64,000 nt of DNA from Allodiplogaster sudhausi (GCA_945643635.1 CALZFC010000066.1:1009501-1073500), one strand, 5' to 3'; positions 15,581 through 29,785 are shown, counted from the stretch's first letter. Program-made: numbers and translations. Notes: generated by a model not told the origin, from the letters alone.

Positions 15581-15584
15581 TTAA

Positions 15585-16693
15585 ATAGACAACATTAGTT
15601 GTTGCTCCCTTGCTATTTAGGACACGCAGAAAGCGTGGGAACGATCGTCTTATGAATACGCGCATACTTTCATCGCATACGCCGTTTTTATTGCCTTCTG
15701 CGTTCTTAATATGTCAGTTTTAGTGGCAAGAAAGTGCTTTAGTTGCTCGATTAAAAAAAAGTGATGATAAAAATATTGCTTAAATTGAAGCATTCTGCTG
15801 TGGAAAGCTCGCCGGGATCTGAGACAGCAGAGGTCTCTTCTTCGCTTCCAGAGAAGACGAGAACATCTTCTTCTAAGGTTAGTTTTAAATCGTGGCAAAA
15901 TAAACCATGATTTGCCAGGAATGATTCGGAGAAGTTTATTGCGAGTGTCCCTTGCAGGATGTCTCCTTCTGAGACGGAATGTCTCTGCCATCATCTCAGC
16001 AAAGAGTTGTCATTGCATGCGCCTGCGTCTCTTCCTGCCTCTTTCTCTCTCGCTATGCGATGAAAGGAATATTCCTTTCTCTTTTCTTTACAATAAAGAT
16101 TTTTAGAATGCTCATGTGATATACAGTTCCTGGATATATACATGCCTTCAACAGAAGGCGTCATCTAAAATAAAATAAGTGTACAAAGCTCTTTGTGTAA
16201 TAGTGGAAAAATAAATGTGTCTGGTATGTACATACATATGTATTACATTTAGTGTGTTAGTGGTGGGTTGGATAAACCCCGGCCCGTTAAAAGTGCCAGG
16301 AAAAAGCGAAGGGCCGGCATGCCTATGATATGCGCGGTGGAGGCTGGGCGCCAGACAAGAACTACCACTATTTAGTGGCCACTAACTTCCTCCGCCGCGT
16401 ATCCCGACCTCCTCTAGGATGGGTCTCTCCACCACAAACGAGAAGGGAGGAGGACGACGACGAGGAGGATCCTGCTCAGCGGCTGCTCTCTGTTTCTTAC
16501 TTTTACATATTACGTTGTTACCATTCACTAGTCGCTTTCTTTTAGCGTGCGAGTACAACCGGGACGAAGGTGTCATGGGCTCTCGGACCGAACCATTCCC
16601 TTGAGAAGGAAGAAGTTCAGCAGCTACAGCAGGTTGACATATTCAACTTCTAATCAACTGTTATTTTGTTGCATTGCAAGCATTATGTATTGA
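15585..16693. other. Spacer between transposon and CABLES gene
   Basis: AT-rich to 16240, then a GC-rich block (16260-16500) with ggcccgttaaaagtgcc and a Glu/Asp-rich open frame. I do not recognise a gene or RNA here. 16330-16545 is open for 71 codons but resembles no family I know. Confidence 0.4.
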
Positions 16694-19001
16694 ATGAAGG
16701 AAGAGTATGACGAGTCCGATTCGCCGGTGTCTTTCCTGGCTCGGAGTATGCCGAGTGGATCCAGTCAGAATACTACTCGAGCACGCAAAGATGGCAGCGC
16801 GTCTCTGCCTGAGATTCAGGTTCGGACAGGCAGAAAGAAATGATGCGGAAGATGCACACCTAGGTGGGAAAGTTACGCGCGGCCGCCTCGGCGTCTTCAG
16901 GCCGAGGAGACGCTGAGTGTGTCGTTGACATGAAACAGGGCAAGGCTGCCTTTCTGTCATCCACGCCATCCAAGTTGGTTGCTTTGACAGATATTCTCCT
17001 GCCTTGGTGATTGTTTCGTTTCCTCTTTCAGGATGTCGTTGATGCAACGTTTTTCTCGAATGATCAGCAACGACGATCTGGTCGAGAAACGAAATCAAAC
17101 AGAGTCCTGCAGCTCGATGGGTAAGATTGCAGTCTTCTTCCACTATATCAAATTGATTTTCGTATCCCTTTGAGACGGTGGAGTGATGGAATCGCCTTCC
17201 TTTAGTCAATTTTCATTTCTGAAAAGAATAAGAACGACCATCTCACGTGGCGAAAGGTAAATTTCTTATTCCTTCTATTTTTTCCTTGCGTGGTGTGTTT
17301 ACGAATCTCGCGAAATACTTACATTTTTGCCGTGTTTCTCAGAAGATTTCTATTGACAGTTGTGCTGATCGCGCTATTCATCAACATGATTGGCTTGAGA
17401 TTTCTTATTTGCTCTGTTGCAAACAAGGGAAGTGTAAAATGTGCCTTTGGTAACGAGTGTCCAGACACACCTTCGTGCTGGAGGGCGAGCAGACGAGTCC
17501 CTTGGCAGTCATCGCCTATCTCTCTCCTCTTCCCGTGTCTGGCCACCCCTCCAAGCATCGCAAGGAACACTTTCGGTGTGTCGGTGTCTGTGTGTCTAAC
17601 ATGGTGTGTGTGCCAGTGCTGCTTTCTCTTCACTGGCCATTATTGCAGCACCCACCCAGCCGAAGATTATTCTTGGTTCTAAAAATGCTCCAAATAAGTC
17701 CTTTATTCCAGCTCCGATCGGTTGCGTCATTTGGTCGCAGGCTCGAATGAACTTAAGGCTCTCGATTTTCGGGAAAATGAAGTGAGAGTTTTTATTAAAA
17801 ACATATCTTACACTGCGAGCACAAACGTTTGCTGTAAGTTAAGCAATTCTGGGGAGGTACGGTAGTAGAGCCATTTGGTAGAGAATTCACTGCAGGAAGT
17901 TACATATGGGAAGTTGCTGCGCCTCCGCAAGCCTCCACGCAGAAGAAGCAGCCTCGGCGAGAAGAAAATTCGGAAGCGGTCATTCGAGAGATTGGTCAGA
18001 CATGAACACTAATCATTTTCTCTCATTCTTATATTGTCGCACTCTTTTCTCGGGATTCGCTCTCCCAGTCTTTTCCCGTTTTTGCCTATCTCTCTCTCTT
18101 TCTCTGCCTCTCTCTCTCTCTCTCTCTCTTTCTCTGCCTCTCTCTCTCTCTTTCTCTGCCTCTCTCTCTCTCTCTTTCTCTGCCTCTCTCTCTCTTTCTC
18201 TCTCTCTTTCTCCTCACTATCTCAAAACCTCAGGATTCGAGTATCTACCTTGCTATCGACGAGCTGCGAAGCAGAGGCGGCAGCACTGAACCAAACAGTA
18301 ACTCTTTTGGTGTTTTCTATTAAACATGAAAGTAGAGATGAAATATTATGGTTGAAGATGAAACGACTCTTCCTGCCGACATCGACGATGTGCTTGGAGA
18401 TGAAGACTACGATCCTGAGCTGATCGGGGAGATCGATGCTGTGGCCAAGACGACTTACAAGTATCCTGCATACATTGTCAGTATTACACTCTCCATTATT
18501 CCATCCAAATAACCTCCCTTCCCAGAGTACCATTTACACCTTCATTGATCACGCCGAACTGAAGAAGCGACAGAACGAGAAATTTCGGCAAAAGTTTCCA
18601 AATGTTCAGCTGACATTCAGCAAGTTGAAGAGGTTGTCAATAGATTGAAGAGGCGCCTTAGAAGGAAGAAATTGTAGTCTGAAACGAGAGTTGTTCGAGT
18701 TGTCCATGACTTGCGGAATCGATCCCTGCACTCTCAGCCACGCTTTCATCTTTTTCGAGCGGATTGTTCTCAAGGTAATGGAAAACAACTAAAAGTTTTA
18801 TTTTGACAAGGTAATATATTAAAGAAGTATTTCCACTTCCTTTCCAATATCAGGGTGGAATCTCAAAGTCTAATCGGAAGCTGGTAGTTGGTGCCTGCTT
18901 TATCCTTGCAATAAAACTGTGCGATTCCGCTCAGATGAAGATTCGGGAAGTCGCCGAGGTTTACTCTTTTCTATCTTAATAACGCACTGATATGATCCTA
19001 C

Positions 19002-19045
<44 letters not shown>

Positions 19046-19051
19046 TCTCTC

Positions 19052-19084
<33 letters not shown>

Positions 19085-19270
19085 TGCTGTCTCTCTCTCT
19101 TTTTCTTTCTCTCCCTATCCGTGCAGGTGGTTGCTGCTCGTTTCCGTGTGAATCGTCGTGAGATGCTCTCGTTCGAGTTGCCTGTCTGTCTCTCGCTCTG
19201 CTTCCACCTCATTCTTCCTAGAGACCACATTCAGACCCACTACAATAAGATGCTCTTCCATGGGATGTAG
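16694..19270 (+). CDS. CABLES family protein (CDK5 and ABL enzyme substrate)
   Basis: Cyclin-box adaptor linking cyclin-dependent and Abl-type kinases. Proposed exons: 16694-16819 (starts MKEEYDESDSPVSFLARS), 17032-17120, 17206-17256 (SFLKRIRTTISRG), 17343-17435 and 17468-17573 (uncertain), 17652 to about 17780 (NKSFIPAPIGC), 17896-17993, 18235-18308, 18357-18477, 18528-18632, about 18679-18774, 18854-18958, 19127-19270. The C-terminal half aligns convincingly with vertebrate CABLES: YPAYISTIYTFIDHAELKKR, NEKFRQKFPNVQLTFSK, LKRELFELSM, AFIFFERIVLKG, NRKLVVGACFILAIK, and RFRVNRREMLSFELPVC correspond in order to the conserved SYMTTVIDYV, KFPHIKLTLSKI, LKREM, YFEKLALKG and FRLNRRELIAFEFPV blocks. 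Reading phases join across exons. The intron before 19127 is mostly a CT tract ending at the acceptor. The family call is firm; the 17343-17573 exons are doubtful. Confidence 0.88.
18088..18212. repeat. Intronic CT tract with tctctgcc spacing
   Basis: CT dinucleotides interrupted by tttctctgcc about every 30 bp, inside a CABLES intron just upstream of the exon starting at 18235. Confidence 0.85.
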
Positions 19271-19386
19271 CCAGATGATTCCTCTGATCTGATTATACCA
19301 TTTTAATTCATAGAAGTATGCCTCGATATCATCTTAAATTTACGGGAAAGTAGTTGAGTATTGCGTTTCTAGTCTCTGTGCACATA

Positions 19387-20489
19387 TATTATAACATGCA
19401 CTATTGTTCGATCTCTTACGTTATTCTATTCTTTGAGAAGATATAAAAGTGTGCAAAACGTGTCATGTAGATGAAGATTTATCACGTCCAAGAATTATCA
19501 TCCCCCTTTGTCCTTGCTTGACTTGCCCCCCTGACCTTTATGAAAGTACACCATCCCTCATCATATAAAAGGAGCCCCTGGCACCTAGATAAACATTGTC
19601 TTCTCCGTCTACACCAGTGTTCCTGTCCTGCATTCCAGTGTTACCTAGCAAGTAACATAACTGGCGATCAGTCTTCTTTTTGCACTTCGAGTTCACCCTT
19701 GGTGGAGCTCAGTGTCGAAGAATCTCCGCGCCTTTGGTCTACAGCTTCGCGCTTCGAGTTCACCAGTCCGTCTGGTGGAGCTCAGCGCCGAAGCAGCTTC
19801 GCGTCGTTGAGAAGTAACCAGCGCCGCCCGGCTGTGGCCTGCGTCTGGTGAAAATCCGCTCCGCGCTTTGAGTTCGCGCACCACCTGGTTGTGGTCTGTG
19901 CACGCTGAACTCAGCGCTTTGGTCTCGTTATCGAGATAACCTCCTTGTTGCGAGTGCATCTGCGGAAATCTTGCAGTACCACGCGCCCGTGCCTGTGAGA
20001 TCCTAGCGTGAGGGTCTCTAAGGAATACACGGCCGCTGGGAATCAGTCAAGCCACTTCCGGGGATAATCTCGATCCTAGCCGAGCTAGCAGGGAGAAGTC
20101 CTATCCGGAGTTACCTTGCGGAAGGCGACGTTGTAAGACCCCCAATTGGCTCCAGCTGATTGGTGCGGGCATTCGTGTGCAGGAAGCAGCCAGGCAATCA
20201 TGACGAATCCGTCGACGACCTCAACCGCTACGACGCCGGCTGATTCAGCCCGAGTGATCGTGACCGCTACGAGGTCCCACTCGGTGAACCCGTTCGTTCC
20301 CGGACACAGCTTCCGCGTGTGGCAGCGCCTGTTCCTGGCACCTAGATAAACATTGTCTTCTCCGTCTACACCAGTGTTGTCCTGCATTCCAGTGTTACCT
20401 AGCAAGTAACATAACTTATAACATGCACTATTGTTCGATCTCTTACGTTATTCTATTCTTTGAGAAGATATAAAAGTGTGCAAAACGTA
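19387..20489. repeat. Nested direct repeats, possible retroelement remnant
   Basis: Two sequence blocks each occur twice, in the order A-B-B-A. Block A (about 75 bp, ataacatgcactattgttcg through gatataaaagtgtgcaaaacg) is at about 19389-19463 and 20415-20489. Block B (about 85 bp, cctggcacctagataaacat through ctagcaagtaacataact) is at 19569-19653 and 20334-20416. The first B is preceded by catataaaaggagc (TATA-like) and followed by tggcgatcag, which looks like the tRNA primer-binding start after an LTR. No polypurine tract or long ORF is visible. A truncated LTR-type element flanked by a 75-bp duplication is one reading; a tandem duplication with rearrangement is another. Confidence 0.6.
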
Positions 20490-20839
20490 AGACTGGTGGT
20501 GAGGCTCGTTGGCATCTTTATCAGTGGCTGAAGTCCAACCTGTTGGTGTGCCTTTAGTGTATGGTGAAATTTCGAAGATGCTTAGTGGCTTCAACTAATT
20601 GGAAAATTCAGTGTGCGTCACTGGCAATCGCGTATGGTAGCCGGGTGCATGGGAAATTTGTCCCAAAGAGGGTTTTGTTTGATGATTTGTTGATGTTGTG
20701 CGACTGATTCTGCTTCGTGTTCTTAGTATTCCAAACTAGGATACTCACTACGCAATGGCATTGATGGAGTTTCTTGTGAAAAATATAGATGAAATCTAAT
20801 GGAGTGGTCCTTCAGTGTTTGTTGTCAGGGTGATCAAAG

Positions 20840-22670
20840 ATGCTCGGTAACCGCACGGTTTGCCTTGTGGCTTCCTCGCTGACGGGCGAGAATGCTCGCG
20901 GCTTCGCCACCCTCAAGGACATCTCCATCCGTCTCAAGTCTGTCAAGAACATCCAGAAGATCACCAAGTCCATGAAGATGGTCTCCGCTGCCAAATACGC
21001 TAAGGTCAATCTTGCTGGGGATTAATTCTTTCCCATGCTTTTTGGCAGTGCACATGTAAGTAGATCTTGATAGTGAGATTCTTAGGTTGAGACCCCCTTG
21101 TTTGTGTTTACCTGCTGGTCATCATAGTTAGTGTTGCGTGGCCATTTATTTATTTGATTGGTGAGAGTGAATACAGGCTGAGCGCGACCTTCGAGGAGCG
21201 CGAGCCTACGGCCAAGGCGCCAAGGCTTTCTACGACAACATTGACCCGCAGGCGGTGGAGGGCAAGGAAGAGGCTACTAAGAAGAAGCAGCTTCTTGTGC
21301 TCGTCACCAGTGACCGCGGTCTCTGCGGTGCAGTGCACACCAACATTGCCAAGGTCACTTTGTTATATTAAATGAATGCCAGATTCTGAAGTCACTTCTC
21401 TATAAGAACCCACATATTGACGAAAACAAATATATTATTTAGGAAGCTAAGGCTATCCTTGCCAACAAGGGAGAGGAGGAGTACAAACTGGTGTGCATTG
21501 GAGACAAGTCCAGGGCCATTCTCCAGCGAATCCACGCCGACAAGTTCCTCCTTTCTGCCAACGAGATTGGTTCGTATCAATTTTTTTTTGTATATTTCTT
21601 GGCGAATCTACCATTCATTATTTACGAAGTATATTGAATCACTACTGTTCGATAAACGTTAATAAATGAAATAATTTTGACATTTTAATTACAACGAAGA
21701 TGCTAAAGTTGTTCTTTATTAAGGCCGCGCGCCTCCGACTTTCGAGGACGCTGCGATTGTCGCGAATGCCATTCTCCAGAGTGGATACGACTTCGATCAG
21801 GTCCATTTTTCGACTTTTGGCACACAATCATCTCTCTATAAATAAATGATGAATTTCCGATTACTTTCAGGGAACTCTCATCTACAACTACTACAAGTCG
21901 GTTGTGAGCTACAAGACTAGCAGAATGAATGTTCTCCCCCTGGAGGGCATCAAGGCCAAAGAGGCAAGCTGCTCATTTCATTCCTGTCCAGCTTAGCAAT
22001 CTTGCTGCTTGATAAGCCGTAGTGATTATGTTAGCGGACTCAGGAACCCAGAGTACACGCGCTTTGAGACATCTCTATGAATATAGCATTGAAGGCGCTG
22101 TCGACGTACGATTCGGTGGACGATGATGTTCTGCAGAGCTACGCGGAGTATTCGCTCGCTCAGCTCATCTACTATGCTATGAAGGTATCCATTACTCTCA
22201 TTGCAAAACCACCACTAAAACGCGAATCTATTCACTCTATTTTTTCCATTCTGCCATACACGATAGCTAAGTTCTTGGTTTCTAAGCCGATATTTTTATC
22301 TTAACGGAAGAAGTGCCATTTCTACTTACAAATGAATTGCTGACATCCGTATGGTTGTTGGCCAGTAAATGGATGATATTGATTGGAGGAGTGCGCGACC
22401 TCCGAGCAGAGTTCTCGCATGACTGCCATGGACGGTGCTTCCAAGAATGCCGGTATCTTCATTCTTTCAGTCTCTTTGCTACCACCAAAACAGAACGTCG
22501 CCTAGTCCTTCTTTTTAGATCTAATATGTAATTATAATAAAAGGTTGTGGATGCAATTCATTTCTATAGGCGAGATGATCGACAAGCTGACGATGGCCTT
22601 CAACCGCACTCGCCAGGCTGTCATCACTCGCGAGCTCATTGAAATCATCTCCGGAGCCGCGGCTGTCTAA
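20840..22670 (+). CDS. ATP synthase F1 subunit gamma, mitochondrial
   Basis: Central rotor stalk of the mitochondrial F1Fo ATP synthase. Exons: 20840-21004, 21177-21353, 21443-21569, 21724-21800, 21871-21963, 22095-22184, 22389-22452, 22570-22670. The first exon encodes a presequence ([20 protein letters not shown], then [20 protein letters not shown], the conserved start of the mature subunit). Diagnostic blocks follow: [56 protein letters not shown] and the C-terminal [20 protein letters not shown]. The total of about 298 residues is normal. The intron starting at 21964 has a GC donor (GAG|GCAAGC). All exons join in frame. Symbol in vertebrates is ATP5F1C. Very sure. Confidence 0.97.
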
Positions 22671-24470
22671 TTCACGGCCCACTCAAGGGGACTGAGATTG
22701 GCTTTTTCTGTTGAGTGTGCGGGTTAGACATATACAACTTGCATGTCTACGCCCCTTCCCTCACAATTAACTAGACTCCAAGCTCAGTCCCATGTAGACC
22801 CGACTCGCTAGAACATCTTGCGATCACTCCCATAGTAGTTACAATTTGATTACTCCCTCATTATTAGTGAAATTGCCGAGCCGAGTTGTTTTGTCAGATT
22901 TAGAGAAGATTGTTCATTGCTTGGATGCGGGGAGATGAGAAAGTAAAGAATGATTGGTTCTGGCTTCCTTGTTCTTTGTGCACTTCAGTGGCTTCACTCC
23001 ACAATGAACTGTCTCTGCGTTCACACGCTTGCAAATAGAAACGACGAGAGGGAAAGATCTTGTGATGCTGCAGTGAGATGGATTGAAGGGGACATTCGAG
23101 CAGAAGTTGGAAGGAGTGCTTTAGAGGTTGACCACGCCCCCGCCCGCTCCCCTTCCTTCCCTCCTTCATTTGAATCGCCTTTATTTTCTCCCTCGCTCGC
23201 AGCCGCGCGAGGAAGGTTATCGTCTGACTTTTTCTTCTGTCAGAAGTAGCTATTTCTAGACCAAGCCACACCTCTTCGTTGCCATCAGCCACCATAACTT
23301 TGTAGTTGTTTACTGCTCTCACCAGGCAGGTGGAGGGAGTTGTAGATTCCGTGAGGGGACTGCTTAGAAGGGAAGGACAGATGGCTGGCCCCGCTAATGG
23401 CAAAAGTGTGGCTATCGACCTGGGAGTAGTTGTGCCTTGGAGATGCAGCAGCTGCAGAGTTTATGCTGGCCAGGGACTTCCAAGTAGAACCCAGTACTTA
23501 TCTGGCCTCGGCTGCTCTTTCTATTCATTCCTCTCTTTGTATTCCTTTCCCTTCCCCATCTATCCACTCATTAACTGGCCATAGGGGGCGCAGGCTTTCT
23601 TTAGTAACAGCTGTCGCTTCGTCCTCGCTGCAAAACTAGAGCTCATGCTTGCAAGAATTAGAATGATAACTCCATTTTTGTTGGATTAGAAATTTGGAGA
23701 ATATTGTTCATCGGTTTCTTGCATCCCTTATAAGCGGCTTAATCCTCGTAATGACGGAGCTAGGCAGCATCCAAGTCCCTTCCCATCCACTATTAGCTGC
23801 CATCGCATAATTTCGCTATCTTTATTATTCTTCCCGGTTCCTATCGCCTTTTCCTTCATAATTATGTGCTTCTCGCTGCGCTCGTTTTGGGCAGTTCATT
23901 GGGAAAATGAGAGAGCACGCAGAGCATATGATTGCTGCCCTGTGCATAGCTCGCAGTCTGCTACTTCTTCTGGTCCTTTGTCGTTGTCTCCTGACATGTA
24001 ATCTGATGTCGTTGCTTCGTGAATCCACTGGGCGTGTCCTTCGTTCTCTCCTTCGTTATCTTCTTTGATGACTTCTGCTTTACATCTGCGCTTTTTCCAT
24101 CTGCTATCGCTTTCTTTCTGGAATTGAGCGCTTTATCCACTTTGGCCGTCACCTCAACGACCAATTCCTTGCTTTCGTTGGTGGATGAAAATATATTATT
24201 GATGAGAATAATGGGTACCCAATGTGGAAATCGTGCGATGCTGTTATTCCGGTCTTTCTGAAAACCAATTCTCTGAAATAAGTTGCCCTGCAAGGAAAAA
24301 GGGAGGGCGAGCTTTTATGACGACTGTTGATAACCTTTGCGATTTCTTGTGGATGCTTATGAAGCACTTGTCTCATCAGTATCATTTCACCGTGGTGTTA
24401 TTATTGATCGAATTTACAGACGAAGAACTCTTGACAACTCGGAAGAAAGGCTGGATAGTGAAGCGGAGAG
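22671..24470. other. Intergenic region, no convincing gene
   Basis: Between ATP synthase gamma and mek-2. A Lys-rich open frame on the minus strand (23961-24293, 110 codons) and a shorter opposed plus frame exist, but neither shows a known motif or clear splice pattern. 22900-23650 is also open in several frames without recognisable content. Confidence 0.4.
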
Positions 24471-26984
<2,514 letters not shown>

Positions 26985-27677
26985 GCATTCTTTGCCCTTT
27001 CTTTCTTTTTTCACCAAATATAGTACCTCACGAAAGTAGATTTTTAGGAGAGGAATACAGTTTTAATAATGGCGTTAGAGTTATTTGTTGCCTCCTTAGG
27101 AACAGGGAAATCGGACGTCTGCAATACTCTTTTTTTACGTTCGAATTCATAAATGTTGATTACCTTTATATCGAGAGCGTTTACCGTCTCACTTATTCAC
27201 CTATTCTACTTTGTGTACTTTGTGAAAGAGATGCTTCTCCTGTATCCTTCTCATATTGTCTTGTCCAAATGTTATACGGTATTTTTTAAATTGTTAGTTT
27301 TATATATTTGAAAACAACATTTTATCGTCACAGTTAGAATTAAATTGTCATGTAATTTATTTAATTACCTACCATTGACCCGTTTCAAGTAAGCATGCCA
27401 TTCTGCGTCTAAGCATACATATGCATTGTGATAGAGAATATAAATGCAAGCTTAGTACCAGATTATGTAATAAAATTGAAATAGCATAAAGTGCCGGGAA
27501 ATCAATGAGTCGTTGCGTCGCCGGCTTCGATTTTGGATATTTCATATTCTTCAGCAGAGCGGGCAGAGTTATGAAAAGAGGCCTGGGGAGTATTCAGTCT
27601 TCTTTTTTGCTGATGTCGTGTTTGCCAGATGTTTCTACAAAGATGAATTGTAGGCTTAGTCCATGTTTACAAGTAGT
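26985..27677. other. mek-2 3' region
   Basis: AT-rich probable 3' UTR and spacer. AATAAA near 27470. No gene seen until the minus-strand membrane-protein exon. Confidence 0.5.
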
Positions 27678-27830
27678 CTAACCTGCTAGTGTTTCATTCA
27701 CTTCTTCATCTGTTCCGCTAGAGTCCTCTCCTCGCGCGTACACAAGAATAGTGAATGCGAGGAAAGCAATCGCAACTATTGGGATGAACACGTACACAGC
27801 TGCAAGAAGACGCGGCTTCTTCTCCTGGCT
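27678..27830 (-). CDS. Small single-pass membrane protein, last exon
   Basis: Read on the minus strand from an acceptor (tttag) at 27831 to TAG at 27678. It encodes SQEKKPRLLAAVYVFIPIVA followed by IAFLAFTILVYARGED and an acidic tail ending NETLAG. This is a basic cap, one clear membrane span and an acidic Ser/Thr tail, the build of a small integral membrane protein. Immediately upstream, an open frame (about 27937-27846) ends ATG-TCA-TCG-AAG in matching phase, but only 15 nt (gttggtgcagtttag, with an in-frame TAG) separate it from this exon. That is too short for a normal intron, so the true upstream exon is unresolved. I do not recognise the family. Confidence 0.5.
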   Translation of the reverse strand, partial: SQEKKPRLLAAVYVFIPIVAIAFLAFTILVYARGEDSSGTDEEVNETLAG

Positions 27831-27859
27831 CTAAACTGCACCAACCTTCGATGACATCG

Positions 27860-28165
27860 TAGAAGGCGTCCATGCTCTTCTTGAGGACGGAAAGTATATT
27901 TTGAGAGTGTTGCCTAGGCCGTTAGTGCACGAGAATTGACCTGAGGAGGGAAGGAGTCTTCGCTCGCCTCAACGGAGGCCACCCTACTGCCTTCTTGCGA
28001 CGGAAGATGCAAAGAGGGAATAGAGTGCATACTCTCTTTCCTCTCTGTATGTCTTGCTTTCTCCTCTCTCTATACTTTTCTCGTGCTGCCATATGCTTCT
28101 CCCCCTTGGCCTTCGCGTTCTGCCGCTATTCTCTAGCTTCATCCACTAACTGCTCACGCAGGCTG

Positions 28166-28208
<43 letters not shown>

Positions 28209-28344
28209 CTTTCTCGCTCAATCTCCCGCTATATCTGTGTCTCGCTGCTATTCCCATCTGGCAGATGATTGTTGTCTGCTTCTTCCTTTCTGCCTGGCCT
28301 CTGCCACTGTTCTTTCCTTTTTCTCTACTACCTTGTTTAGCTGT

Positions 28345-28387
<43 letters not shown>

Positions 28388-29490
28388 TCTCTCTCCCTTT
28401 CTCTCTCTCCCTTCTGTGATCAATGCGTGTGTGGCTGGATACATGACGTGAGTCCTCGGATGAGCAGAGTGCTGCCCAATTTTGCTGCGAAATGTTCATT
28501 TTACTTCTGTCGTTAAAATTATAATATAGTGTAAATAATTGTAATTCTTTGAATTATGCAGGAGTAATGAGAGTAGAAGAGACGGCCTCTTCAGCTGACT
28601 TCCGCCTGGTTGCCAGACGTGCCATAGCAAGGGCTAAGCAACGGCCTCGTTTCATCGTCCAACGCATTCTCCACACCCAAGAAGCTGGGTATGCCATGAC
28701 TCAAAAATCACTTTCTCTAATATTTTTCTGGCAGAAATTATTGTGACCACATTATAGAATTATTGTGATTGCCCTCCCCACCCTGAATTTGGAGATACTT
28801 TTAAGCAATAAGGTATTTTGGGCAGATGTTAGTTAGTTATTCAAGCCTCTACCCGACATCGGTTGTCCAGGTGGGGGTAGGGGTTTATACTTCCTGTTCC
28901 TGTTTTCCTGGAAGAAATAATAAAAAAATTTCAATTCTAGATTGATCACCTTGTAAACCTCTTCTTACTGATTAGTAATCTCATGCAAAATAAACTTGCT
29001 GAGCCTTGCCTCCGATAAAGACGAGGAGCCATGCAATGCTGTGGATCGACTGGCTCTCATTCATCTCAGGCGAATCTCTTTCGAGCTGCAGGTTCCTATT
29101 TCTGGATAGTGAAGGGTCCTAGAATAAGGAAAATGGCCTGTTATTCTTTCTGGTTATTTCTTGGAGTGATATCGGGTAGCATGCTGAGAAGGTTGCTTGT
29201 TTTCGGGGGATGCTGCTGACGCAATCTGTCTAGCCGCCTGGCTGCTCTCGACGGTTCCTTATCCCTTGTCTGCCTGACCTCTGTTCTGACGCGTTATCTA
29301 TTGGAAGTGTGGTCGCGTTGACTCCCTGCATTGTTGTTCCCATTTTACTACTTGCGACTATTCTTTTTTCTTCTAGTGTAAAAATTATATCCAACACGTG
29401 CTCCACCACTTCTGTCTTCATTTAAAATTATTTCTATCATAACTACACGTCATTATCTGTTGGCAAAATCCAAAAACAAATATATATTAT
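27860..29490. other. Intergenic region with CT tracts
   Basis: CT dinucleotide tracts at 28167-28205 and 28348-28410. Other open frames here are short and unrecognised. Nothing convincing. Confidence 0.5.
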
Positions 29491-29530
29491 AAGGGTGCGA
29501 GAGGTCCCGGGTTCAATCCCCGGCTCACCC
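29491..29530 (+). pseudogene. tRNA-Pro 3' half
   Basis: Matches the intact tRNA-Pro from the anticodon loop to the acceptor (agggtgcgagaggtcccggg onward), with caccccga instead of cagcccga. The 5' half is replaced by unrelated AT-rich DNA. Confidence 0.85.
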
Positions 29531-29604
29531 CGAATTTTATCAGTCTTTGTCCTTTATCGCCCCATCATCCTCGCTTACGAGTGTGAGGGAAACCGTAGAT
29601 CACT

Positions 29605-29676
29605 GGCTGAGTGGTCTAGTGGTATGATTCTCGCTTAGGGTGCGAGAGGTCCCGGGTTCAATCCCCGGCTCAGCCC
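29605..29676 (+). tRNA. tRNA-Pro (AGG)
   Basis: 72 nt. Acceptor GGCTGAG pairs with CTCAGCC; the anticodon stem CTCGC/GCGAG encloses TTAGGGT (anticodon AGG); the T-arm CCGGG/CCCGG encloses TTCAATC. A and B boxes (TGGTCTAGTGG, GGTTCAATCC) are intact. It lies in a tandem unit of about 149 bp that includes tttatc..catcatcctcgcttacg spacer sequence. Confidence 0.95.
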
Positions 29677-29752
29677 GAATTTTATCACTTGTCTTTGTCC
29701 TTTATCTCGCCATCATCCTCGCTTACGAGTGTGAGGGCAACCGCAGATCACT

Positions 29753-29785
29753 GGCTGAGTGGTCTAGTGGTATGATTCTCGCTTA
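29753..29785 (+). pseudogene. tRNA-Pro 5' half, cut at the anticodon loop
   Basis: Identical to the intact copy through ttctcgctta, then abruptly becomes the end of the foldback element starting at 29786. The break is in the anticodon loop. Confidence 0.9.

Larger units (their letters stand above)
7366..15584 (+). mobile_element. 8.2-kb terminal-inverted-repeat DNA transposon
   Basis: Both ends read inward as TTAAGAGAGG[A/C]TGTCAGTA (left from 7366; right, reversed, from 15584). TTAA is therefore at both outer edges and could be the target duplication or part of the repeat. The arms continue with shared blocks: CCTGCCCTAGGAA, a poly-A/T stretch, CGAATTTCTTCAC, the word gtatacaactcgacgtggtg, and then tandem 324-bp units (four complete ones left, two right). 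Inner arm edges match at 8813-8885 and 14722-14800 in inverted orientation. The interior holds a 157-bp tandem array, a TATA box and one spliced transposase-like gene on the plus strand that seems free of stops. This is a complete-looking autonomous element. The superfamily is not identified with certainty. Confidence 0.88.

Noticed and set aside
16661..17209. 182-codon minus-strand ORF
   Set aside because: Antisense to three CABLES exons that match the known family in the plus direction.
23961..24293. Lys-rich 110-codon minus-strand ORF upstream of mek-2
   Set aside because: No homology, no clear splice or start context, and an equally open opposing frame; kept only as a note.
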